From the NCBI RefSeq assembly GCF_014649995.1, contig NZ_BMUC01000015.1, forward strand, positions 131,511-195,510: a stretch of DNA of 64,000 bases, in the 5' to 3' direction. The position numbers and the translations under genes are program-made. The notes below the pieces were generated by a model. It ran no database searches. It saw only the letters and a list, made by a program, of their open reading frames with translations, and was not told the DNA's origin. How positions within the stretch are numbered: the stretch's first letter is position 1; every line of letters begins with the position of its first letter. Positions 8,984-16,193 of this stretch are shown piece after piece. This DNA is from Streptomyces griseoflavus. Its GTDB lineage: Bacteria; Actinomycetota; Actinomycetes; Streptomycetales; Streptomycetaceae.

Positions 8984-9025
8984 GTGCGGGTGCCGTCCGG
9001 TGGTCCTGCCGGACGGCACCCGCAC
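8984..9025 (+). terminator. Strong intrinsic hairpin after the GH84 gene
   Basis: Perfect 17-bp inverted repeat (arms 8984-9000 and 9009-9025, 8-base loop) starting 17 bases after the GH84 stop codon. It ends the first transcription unit of the window. Confidence 0.85.
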
Positions 9026-9210
9026 TCGTCCAGCCCCCGGGGCATCGCGATATCTCTCTCCTTCCTTCAGGAAAAAGCACCCCAATGGCCCCATTGCCGT
9101 CCTTCCGCTGAGCATGTCGCCACGGCCGCCATTAGCGTTTCCGCCAGATGGAGGGCCCGTCGAGCCTGGCGGCACCGGCCCTGTTCCTTCCCCCACACAC
9201 GGAGGCGACC

Positions 9211-9828
9211 ATGGGCTTCGCCGGCCGACCCTGCATATTCCTCGCCGTTGCGGTTCTCGGCTGTTCTGCCGGGCTCGCCCTCATCGGGCCCGCGTCGGCC
9301 GACATGGTCCCCGCGGAGACAACTCCGGCTGCGGCGCCCCGCCCTGACGACGGCTCCTCGACGACAAGCCGCGCCATCCACGTCGAAGCTCGGCTGCAGG
9401 TCGGCGAAGAGCTCGATCTGGGGGCGGCGGGCCGCAGCGTCGGCGACCAGTTCGTCTTCAGCGGGAACCTGACATCGACCGAGGGAAGCGAGGAACGCGT
9501 CGTCGGGCGCATCGGTGGGTTCTGTGTCATCACCGACCTCGAACGCAACGCCGGACCGTGCGCGTCGACCGCGGTACTGCCGGAAGGCCAGATCACCGTT
9601 CAGGGCGAGCAAGCCGGAATTCCCGTACCGGCTCCGGTCGTCAACGCGATCACGGGAGGCACCGGGGAGTTCCGAAGGGCTCGCGGTCAGGTGCGGCAGC
9701 GGGTGTTGACGCCGGCGACCTGGCAACTCACGTTCGCACTGTCCGACGTGCGGCCTCACCGGCCCGATGACGGTCTCCGTCCGGCCGAGACGCCGACTCC
9801 CGCGCGTCCCTCCTTCCCCGGCAAGTAA
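9211..9828 (+). CDS. Secreted allene-oxide-cyclase-barrel-like protein
   Basis: 205 residues from ATG 9211, with GGAGG just upstream; longer in-frame starts exist but lack a site. The signal peptide is a hydrophobic stretch ending ...GPASADM. The mature part resembles the AOC/dirigent-like beta-barrel proteins of actinomycetes: GDQFVFSGNL, a Cys pair (FCVITD...GPCAS), LPEGQITVQG, and the repeat-like ITGGTGEFRRARGQV. Family members have no settled bacterial function; dirigent-like small-ligand binding is possible. The C-terminal 25 residues are Pro/Arg rich and probably disordered. It stands alone between the GH84 terminator and another small secreted protein. Confidence 0.7.
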   Translation: MGFAGRPCIFLAVAVLGCSAGLALIGPASADMVPAETTPAAAPRPDDGSSTTSRAIHVEARLQVGEELDLGAAGRSVGDQFVFSGNLTSTEGSEERVVGRIGGFCVITDLERNAGPCASTAVLPEGQITVQGEQAGIPVPAPVVNAITGGTGEFRRARGQVRQRVLTPATWQLTFALSDVRPHRPDDGLRPAETPTPARPSFPGK

Positions 9829-10011
9829 CCGCGTCGAACGGCCCCGACGCCGCCCGCGACGCGGTGACGGGAACCACCGTTGCCCCCCGCGGAGAGACGT
9901 CCTTCAGGCCCGTGCTGCCGGCACAGCCCCGGTCGACCGTGAGGCGCGCCGGTGCGAAGGCGGGACGCGGCACCTCGGGAACACGCACCCATCACCACAC
10001 GTGGAGACGTC

Positions 10012-10524
10012 GTGATCAAGAACTTCCGTACGCTCACAGGCTGGGGTGTCGTCGTGGCGGCCACCGCCACGGCCGTCACGGCCACGCTCGGCGCAACCGC
10101 CGGCGGCCCTCCGAACCCGTCGCCGACCGACCCGCAGGCCGGCCGGACGGCCGGTCAGGGGAAGGAAGCGCACACCGAGTCCCGGCCGGCGGAGCGGCGG
10201 CGGATCGCCTCATCGGTCCTGGACGAGGACTACAAGTTCACACTCACCGCGCTGAGGTCTCGGACCGACCCGCTCGCGGCATCCGTGCGCCTCCAGGTCT
10301 TCACCTTCGAGAACGGCGCGTGGAGGGAATCGGACCGCGCTCTGGTCGGCAAGGCGGATTCCTGGTTCTGGTTCCCGCTGACCGGCCGCCACGCGGTGTG
10401 CGAGTTCTCCACCTCCGGTACGGAACCCGCGCCGGTTGCCGTCAGCGTGCTGATCACGCCGTCGATCGGCTGCTCGCCGACCGAGAACTTCCGCATCGAC
10501 AACGGCCGGATCGTCCCTGCCTGA
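10012..10524 (+). CDS. Small secreted protein of unknown function
   Basis: 170 residues from GTG 10012 (GGAGAC upstream). The N-terminus MIKNFRTLTGWGVVVAATATAVTA is a signal peptide or anchor, followed by a Pro/Thr-rich linker to about residue 60. The remaining domain (about 100 residues, LDEDYKFTLTALRSR to the end) looks like a beta-rich exported domain with two cysteines (AVCEFS and SIGCSP) that could form a disulfide. I do not recognise the family. It has the same orientation as the preceding secreted protein, 183 bases away, and is followed by a hairpin facing the convergent MFS gene. Confidence 0.65.
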   Translation: MIKNFRTLTGWGVVVAATATAVTATLGATAGGPPNPSPTDPQAGRTAGQGKEAHTESRPAERRRIASSVLDEDYKFTLTALRSRTDPLAASVRLQVFTFENGAWRESDRALVGKADSWFWFPLTGRHAVCEFSTSGTEPAPVAVSVLITPSIGCSPTENFRIDNGRIVPA

Positions 10525-10554
10525 CAACGGCCCCGGCAGGAGCCGCCCCTGACC

Positions 10555-10596
10555 CCGCCCCGCGCGGACGTGTCGTCCTCGGCCAGTGCGGGGCGG
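10555..10596. terminator. Hairpin between convergent genes
   Basis: Inverted repeat CCGCCCCGC (10555-10563) and GCGGGGCGG (10588-10596) with a 24-base loop. It sits between the convergent secreted-protein and MFS genes and could act in both directions. Confidence 0.45.
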
Positions 10597-10622
10597 TGCG
10601 TCCGGCGCAGCAGGACGGCCGG

Positions 10623-11927
10623 CTACCCGTCGACGGCCACGCCGTCCCGCCCCGGGGCGGTCGCGGTGCTCGCACCGGCCCGTCGGAGGGCGTCCGGGTC
10701 GGTCCGGGCGTCGTAGCGGACCAGGCCCGGCAGCGCCGCGGCGAGCAGACCCACCGCGGCGACGCAGGCCAGGCCGCCGCTCCAGATCGCCGGGCGGGCG
10801 CCGGTCCACCCCGCCATCGCCCCGGCACGGACCTGACCCAACTGGGGGCCGACGCTGTAGGAGAGGACCTCGATCCCGGCGAGCCGGCCGCGCAGCCGGT
10901 CGGGGATGGTCTGGTTCCAGATGGTCGACCGGCCCAGTCCGCTCACCATGTCCCCCGCACCCGCCAGCCCCAGGCACACCAGGACCAGCCAGACGTTCGA
11001 CGTCCAGCCGGCCGCTGCCATGGCCAGGCCCCAGCCGGCCGCGCCGAACACCACCAGCAGACCGTGCCGTTGGGTGCGGGAGGCCCAGCCACTGGTCAGG
11101 CTCACCAGCAGTGAGCCGACGGCTCCCGCCGAGTACATCAGGCCCAGCGCCCAGTCGGCGTCGAGTTCGTCGGCGAGGAACGGGAAGATGGTGTTGGGGA
11201 ACGCGAAGAACATCGCCGCGAGATCCACCGCGTAGGTGCCCAGGAGCACCGGACGCGACCACGCGTGCCGTGCCCCTTCGACGATGCCGCGCAACGACGG
11301 CTTGGCCGCGTGCTCGACCGGCGGCATCGGCGAGAGCAGACGGCACATCAGCACCGAGACCAGGAAGCAGCCGACCGTGGTGGCGTATGCGGGGACGTTG
11401 CCCGCGTAGGCCACGACGAGTCCGGCGAGGGCAGGTCCGGCGATCGCGCCGGCCTGCCAGCGCAGGGCGTTCAGCGCCGCCGCCGCGGGAAGCTGCTCGT
11501 GAGGGACGATCCGGGCCAGCAGCGAGTCCAGTGCGGGGCGTTGCAACCCGGCGAGTGCCGCCACTCCGGCCGCCACCACGTACAACGGCCACAGCATGGG
11601 GCTCGGCAGCAGCGCGTTCAGCAGGAGGAGGGCGGCCAGGAGGCCGAGCCCCGCCTCGGTCAGCACGATGACCTTGCGCCGGTCGGCGGCATCGGCGAGA
11701 GCCCCGCCGTACAGGCCGAAGACCACGAGCGGCACCAGTTCGACGGCGCCCATCGCGCCCACCGCGAGCGGTGAGCCGGTCAGTTCCTTGATCTGCAGTG
11801 GCAGCGCGATCAGCGCCATCACGCTGCCGAGGTAGGTGATGAGGCCCTGCACCCACAGGAGGCGGAAGTCCCGGGAGGTACGCCAGGGCGCGAGGTCGGG
11901 CAGGACGGCGGCGAGTCTCGAGGTCAT
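10623..11927 (-). CDS. MFS exporter, EntS-like, probably iron-regulated siderophore efflux
   Basis: 434-residue major-facilitator protein with about 12 membrane spans. Motif A-like loops are visible (GGALADAADRRKVIVLTE near residue 60), as in the MFS_3/EntS branch. The start is ATG 11927, only two bases after the stop of a short siderophore-binding-protein remnant. The transcript probably begins upstream of that remnant, near an iron box at 12200-12218. Iron control plus the EntS-like branch suggests export of a siderophore or related metabolite; drug efflux is the alternative. The C-terminal 45 residues are hydrophilic. Confidence 0.8.
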   Translation of the reverse strand: MTSRLAAVLPDLAPWRTSRDFRLLWVQGLITYLGSVMALIALPLQIKELTGSPLAVGAMGAVELVPLVVFGLYGGALADAADRRKVIVLTEAGLGLLAALLLLNALLPSPMLWPLYVVAAGVAALAGLQRPALDSLLARIVPHEQLPAAAALNALRWQAGAIAGPALAGLVVAYAGNVPAYATTVGCFLVSVLMCRLLSPMPPVEHAAKPSLRGIVEGARHAWSRPVLLGTYAVDLAAMFFAFPNTIFPFLADELDADWALGLMYSAGAVGSLLVSLTSGWASRTQRHGLLVVFGAAGWGLAMAAAGWTSNVWLVLVCLGLAGAGDMVSGLGRSTIWNQTIPDRLRGRLAGIEVLSYSVGPQLGQVRAGAMAGWTGARPAIWSGGLACVAAVGLLAAALPGLVRYDARTDPDALRRAGASTATAPGRDGVAVDG

Positions 11928-11929
11928 GG

Positions 11930-12130
11930 TCAGCGGCTTCCGGACGCCCGCTCGGCGACGACCGTGGTCCGGGAGGCGTGCTCGGTCGTCACCGGGAACT
12001 GGTCCGCCGTCCTGGTGTCGGCCGCGGAGACGCCGGCGTCCTCGGTGTCGCCGGCTCCGCTGCCGCCGGCGGTGAGTCCGGACACGAGGGCCGCCGCGAG
12101 GGCGAGCGTGCGCGGACGTGGGGTTCTCAT
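11930..12130 (-). pseudogene. N-terminal remnant of an iron-siderophore ABC substrate-binding lipoprotein
   Basis: An open frame of 66 codons from ATG 12130 (GGAG nine bases upstream). It reads as the first part of a siderophore-binding lipoprotein: MRTPRPRT, a hydrophobic stretch, a Gly/Ser/Asp linker, then FPVTTEHASRTTVV, close to the FPVTVEHAFGTTTI-type entry into the mature domain of such proteins. It stops after ERASGSR, where the typical protein continues for about 270 residues. The lipobox reads LTAGG, so the lipid-modified Cys is absent. The stop lies two bases before the MFS ATG. I infer that a deletion removed the rest of the gene and left the promoter and leader to drive the MFS gene. 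Confidence 0.6.
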
Positions 12131-12199
12131 CGACAAGTGCTCCACTTGTGATCCGGGATGCCGGGCACCGGACGTACTCCAGCAAGGTCAACAGGTAAC

Positions 12200-12218
12200 T
12201 TAGGTAAGGCTTGGCTTG
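12200..12218 (-). promoter_or_regulatory. Iron box (DmdR/IdeR-type operator)
   Basis: TTAGGTAAGGCTTGGCTTG matches the actinobacterial iron-box consensus TTAGGTTAGGCTAACCTAA at about 13 of 19 positions, with the left half nearly perfect. It lies 70 bases upstream of the siderophore-binding-protein remnant and the MFS gene. An Fe2+-loaded DmdR1/IdeR repressor would be expected to bind it. The match is seen directly; regulation is inferred. Confidence 0.6.
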
Positions 12219-12392
12219 GTCACAGAGTAGAGAATCGCGATGTGGTGATCAATCGAGCTCTTCCGACATCTGCGGGCGTCGCCGGCCGACCGGTCCGGCT
12301 CCCTGACCTCGGGGCGAGCATGCTCGGCACGCACGGAACGCGCCCGTCGGGCGTCCCACGCCCGGCACCGAGCTGCCCATGGCCCGCCCGAC

Positions 12393-14861
12393 TCACGCGG
12401 CATCGGGCTCCGCGACGCCGCGCGAGCGGAGCATGCGGCGTGTGACGTCGGCTTGTTCGGTCAGCGTCTTGCGTACCACCGGGGCGGCCGTCCCGGCCGC
12501 TTCCAGTGCCTCGTCGAGGAAGCCCTCGTCGATCGCGAACCTCGGCAGGAGCCGGCCCGTGTAGACCATGGCGGGGATCATGCCGCCGCGGTCGAGGCCG
12601 GGCACGAGGTCGAGGTATCGGCGGGTGAACGGCCTCAGCACCGCGTCCTGTCCGGGCCGCCAGAACGCGGTGGCCACCCTGCCCACCCACGAGACGGGCA
12701 CGGCCCGTTCGTCGGCCAGCACGTGCCAGACCGCCTCCTTCGTCCCGGCGTCCGGCGCGCCGGCGCGCACGCAGAGCTCCTGGACCCAGGCGTCCGGGTC
12801 GGGATCGGACGCCAGCAGGCGGGCCGCGTCCGACACGGCGGCCTCGCCCAGCTCGACGGCCCGGGCCAGGGCACGCCACCGCAGGTCGTGGTCGTCACCC
12901 GCCTCCGCCTCGGCCCGCAGCCGCTCCAGCTCGCTGCCGCTCGCGGCGCGGGCCAGGGCACGCAGAGCGACGCGCCGCCTCGCGGGGTGCCGGGCCCGAT
13001 CGGCGAGCCGGCGGCAGGTCGCGGCGAACGCCGCGGTCAGTGCGGCCCGCTCGTCCTGCGGCGCCCACAGCTCGGCGACGTCCCCGGCGAGCGTGAGGTA
13101 CGGCTCGACGGCCGCGTCGCAGGTCTCGGCCTCCAGGACGGCGCCGGTGCCGCGGGCGACGTCGGCCGCGGTGGCCTGCCCGGTGACCAGCATGTCCCAC
13201 ATGGTGGCCACGGCGACGCCACGCGACAGCGCGCCGGGCAGGTCGGCGGCGTGCCGCAGCAGGGCGTCCCGGGAGGCCGGGTCCGGCCGGACGGTGGCGA
13301 AGGTCAGATCGTCGTCGTTCACCAGGTACAGGTCCGCGCCGGAGGGCAGGTCGACCGGCGTGCGGGGACCGCGGACCTCGACGGTGGCGCGGGCGGCGCG
13401 TTCCAGGCCGGTGGCCGTGCGGCGGTAGGCGCCCACGGCCAGGACCTGCGGGCGGGGCGCGGAGCCGGACGGGCCGGCCGCGTGCAGCACCGCGCCGCCG
13501 GGCCCGTGTTCGAGGGTCAGCCGGTCGGTGCCCGCGGTGTCCAGCCATCCGGCCCGCCAGGTGTCGAGGTCCCGCCCCGAGGCCCGGCCGAGCGCGTCGA
13601 TGAGGTCCTGCAGCGTGGTGTTTCCCCAGGCGTGCCGGGCGAAGTAGTCGCTCATGCCCGCGCTGAAGGTGTCCTCTCCCACGTAGGTCATGAGCTGCTG
13701 GAGGACGGAGGCGCCCTTGGGGTAGGTGATGTCGTCGAAGGCGGCGGCGGCCTCGGCGACGTCGTGCACGGGCTGGCGGATCGGGTGCGAGGCCGGCCCC
13801 TGGTCGGCGAGGTACGCCTTCAGTTTGCCGCCGGCGAGGTGCCCGGCCCAGGCGTCCCTGTAGGCGGTGGCGCGGGTGGCCGCCCAGTGGCAGGCGAACT
13901 CCGCGAACGCCTCGTTGAGCCAGAGGTCGTCCCACCAGCGCATGGTGACGATGTTGCCGAACCACATGTGCGCCATCTCGTGCAGCAGCACCTTGGCGAG
14001 CAGTTCCCGCTCGGCCGGCGTCGGGTCGGAGCGGCGCAGGAAGGTGTCGGACCAGGTGACGCAGCCGTAGTTCTCCATGGCCCCGCCGAACTCCGGCACG
14101 AAGACCTGGTCGTATCGGCGCTGCGGGAACGGCATGGCGAAGACGCGCGCGTAGAAGGCCAGGCCCTGGGCGGTGAGGGTGAGGATCTCGTGCGCGTCGC
14201 GCTCCAGCACACCGGCGAGGGACCGGCGGACGTACAGGCCGAGGTCGTACCCGTCGACCTCCCGGCGGACCTCGTGGAAGGGGCCCGCGTTGACGACCGT
14301 GTTGTACGGGGACAGCGGCGGGGTGTCGGGGAAGACCCACCGGCGCCCGCCGTCGCACGCCTCGGTGCGAGCGGCCCCCGCGTTGCTGGTGACGGTCCAC
14401 CCGGCCGGGGCGGTGACGGTGAAGGCGTGCTGGGCCTTCAGGTCGGGCTGGTCGAAACAGGCCCACACGAAACGCGCCTCGTCCGGCTCGAACGACGTCC
14501 ATACGTACACCTCGCCGTCGGAGGGATCGACGGCCTTGTGCACGCCCGGCCCGTGGGTCGTGTCCGACTGGACGGTCTCCACGCGCAGCGTGTTGTGGGC
14601 GGCCAGGCCGCGCAGCGCGATGCGCCCCTCGACGGCGGGGGGCAGCGCGGTGCCGTTGAGCGTGGCGGAGACCACCGTCGCCGCGCAGTCGACGAACGTC
14701 GCGGCGCCCGGCTCGGCGCAGGAGAACGCGATGGTGGACACGCACCGCACGTCGTGGCCCTCCGGCAGGTCCGTGAAGTCGACGGCCACGTCGTAGCGTT
14801 CCACCGTCAGCAGCGCGGCTCGCTCCTGCGCCTCGGCATGGGTGAGACTGCGGACACTCAT
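12393..14861 (-). CDS. pepN: Aminopeptidase N (M1 zinc metallopeptidase)
   Basis: 822 residues, typical of actinobacterial PepN. The start is ATG 14861, with GGAGGATCG directly before it. The exopeptidase motif GAMEN is at 260-264. The zinc site HEMAH (H294, E295, H298) has its third ligand 19 residues on at E317 (LNEAF), followed by the M1 helical C-terminal domain (ERAP1_C-like). It removes N-terminal residues from peptides in the cytoplasm. The gene stands alone; 174 bases separate its stop from the iron box downstream, and a 288-base non-coding stretch lies on its 5' side. Confidence 0.95.
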   Translation of the reverse strand: MSVRSLTHAEAQERAALLTVERYDVAVDFTDLPEGHDVRCVSTIAFSCAEPGAATFVDCAATVVSATLNGTALPPAVEGRIALRGLAAHNTLRVETVQSDTTHGPGVHKAVDPSDGEVYVWTSFEPDEARFVWACFDQPDLKAQHAFTVTAPAGWTVTSNAGAARTEACDGGRRWVFPDTPPLSPYNTVVNAGPFHEVRREVDGYDLGLYVRRSLAGVLERDAHEILTLTAQGLAFYARVFAMPFPQRRYDQVFVPEFGGAMENYGCVTWSDTFLRRSDPTPAERELLAKVLLHEMAHMWFGNIVTMRWWDDLWLNEAFAEFACHWAATRATAYRDAWAGHLAGGKLKAYLADQGPASHPIRQPVHDVAEAAAAFDDITYPKGASVLQQLMTYVGEDTFSAGMSDYFARHAWGNTTLQDLIDALGRASGRDLDTWRAGWLDTAGTDRLTLEHGPGGAVLHAAGPSGSAPRPQVLAVGAYRRTATGLERAARATVEVRGPRTPVDLPSGADLYLVNDDDLTFATVRPDPASRDALLRHAADLPGALSRGVAVATMWDMLVTGQATAADVARGTGAVLEAETCDAAVEPYLTLAGDVAELWAPQDERAALTAAFAATCRRLADRARHPARRRVALRALARAASGSELERLRAEAEAGDDHDLRWRALARAVELGEAAVSDAARLLASDPDPDAWVQELCVRAGAPDAGTKEAVWHVLADERAVPVSWVGRVATAFWRPGQDAVLRPFTRRYLDLVPGLDRGGMIPAMVYTGRLLPRFAIDEGFLDEALEAAGTAAPVVRKTLTEQADVTRRMLRSRGVAEPDAA

Positions 14862-15149
14862 CGATCCTCCTGCGTTCTTGGCGCACCCGGCGTGCCGGGA
14901 CACGAAAGACCACAGCGTAGGAGGACGCGAGCGGGACGGCTTCCGGTTTTCCGAGCGGTCACGATGTCGACAGCGGCCGCCGGGCCCGTGAAGGCGCCGC
15001 CGGTCATGCCGGGCGGGTCCGCCGGCGGCCACGGGTCTCGCGGGCGGTGGGCGGCCTTCCTGCGGCAGCCCCGCCTCCTCGTCCGCGCGCTCCTCTCCCT
15101 CCGTCCGGGCCTCGCGCAACGGCGGGGAGAGGTGCGTCGGCGGATCCGT
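14862..15149. other. Intergenic region between hydrolase and pepN genes
   Basis: Non-coding stretch of 288 bases holding the pepN promoter region and the 3' end of the hydrolase transcript. It has a GC-rich imperfect stem (GCCGCCGG ... CCGGCGGC, about 14995-15025) but no T tract. I see no small gene in it. Confidence 0.4.
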
Positions 15150-16031
15150 TCAGCGGGGGGCGAGCGCCCTGATCTCGTCGGCGATCAGCTGGGGATCCTC
15201 CTCGGCCATGAAGTGGCCGCAGGACACCGTGCGGTGCTCCAGATCATCGGTCCAGGCGCTCCACAGGCCCTGGGCGTGGTAGCCGAGGGCGGCGCCCCAG
15301 TCCTGCTGGAGGACGGTCACCGGCATGGCCAGCGTGTTGCCCGCGTCCCGGTCGGCGGTGTCGTGGTCGACGTCCACGCCGGCCGAGGCGCGGTAGTCGG
15401 CGACGATGGAGGGTACAGCCGCCGCGGAGGCGGCGAGGTAGTGGGCGCGGATGTCGGAGGGGATGGCAGCCGGGTCCTCGGTCCAGGCGTCGAGGAAGTA
15501 GCCGAAGAAGCTGTCGGCGGCTGCCTGGATCATCTCCTCGGGCAGGCCGGGGGCCTGGGCCATCAGGTAGAGGTGAAAGCCGACCGCGCCGTTCACTCCG
15601 CGCAGCGCGTCCCACATGTCGAGGGTCGGCAGGACGTCGAGGAAGAGGGCCCGGGTGACGGTGTCCGGGTGGTCCATGGCGGCGCGGAAGGCGACCAGGG
15701 CGCCGCGATCGTGGCCGGCCAGGGTGAAGTGGTCGTGGCCCAGTCCGGCGGCGAGGCGTACGACGTCCCGGGCCATGGTCCGCTTGGAGTAGACGTCGGG
15801 GCCGGTCTCGGCCGGCTTGTCGCTGGCGCCGTAGCCGCGCAGGTCGGGGCAGATGACGGTGTGGTCGGCGGCAAGGTCGACGGCGACGTGCCGCCACATC
15901 AGATGGGTCTGCGGGAAGCCGTGCAGCAGGACGACCGGGGCGCCCGCACCGCCGACGGCGGCGTTCAGGGTGACGCCGTCGTCGACGGTCACGCGGTGCT
16001 CGGTGAATCCGGGGATGCGCGGGGTTGTCAC
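15150..16031 (-). CDS. Alpha/beta hydrolase, haloacetate dehalogenase/epoxide hydrolase type
   Basis: 293 residues from GTG 16031. Motifs: oxyanion HGFPQTHLMW (from H37), PDLRGYGASDKP, and nucleophile elbow GHDRGA with Asp108, so it is an Asp-nucleophile hydrolase rather than a Ser one. LFLDVLPTLDMW follows, with the acid Asp, and the catalytic His is in CGHFMAEEDP near the end. The string DRGA...DHP...LD.LPT closely follows fluoroacetate dehalogenases. There, however, a substrate-carboxylate-binding Arg follows DRGA, and here that position is Leu112, so the substrate may be neutral (an epoxide or other haloalkyl compound). It is divergent from the SARP regulator at 16194 with 162 bases between them. 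Confidence 0.82.
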   Translation of the reverse strand: MTTPRIPGFTEHRVTVDDGVTLNAAVGGAGAPVVLLHGFPQTHLMWRHVAVDLAADHTVICPDLRGYGASDKPAETGPDVYSKRTMARDVVRLAAGLGHDHFTLAGHDRGALVAFRAAMDHPDTVTRALFLDVLPTLDMWDALRGVNGAVGFHLYLMAQAPGLPEEMIQAAADSFFGYFLDAWTEDPAAIPSDIRAHYLAASAAAVPSIVADYRASAGVDVDHDTADRDAGNTLAMPVTVLQQDWGAALGYHAQGLWSAWTDDLEHRTVSCGHFMAEEDPQLIADEIRALAPR

Positions 16032-16193
16032 AGTGACTCCTGTGGTTCGTGACAGAGTGGATGCTCCGGACCTCCGGCCTCGGTGGTCCGGGTCGTCCGG
16101 GGACGTCACCCAGGGTGCGGGCCCCGGATCAGCGATCGATGAGTGGACATGCGGTACCCGCGGGCGACGGGCCGCCCGCGAAAGGACCCCGAC

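Noticed and set aside
12453-16052. Open frame of 1199 codons antisense to pepN and the hydrolase
   Set aside because: It mirrors the codon phase of the minus-strand genes in high-GC DNA, has no ribosome site and reads as Gly/Arg/Val-rich low-complexity sequence; pepN and the hydrolase have clear motifs.
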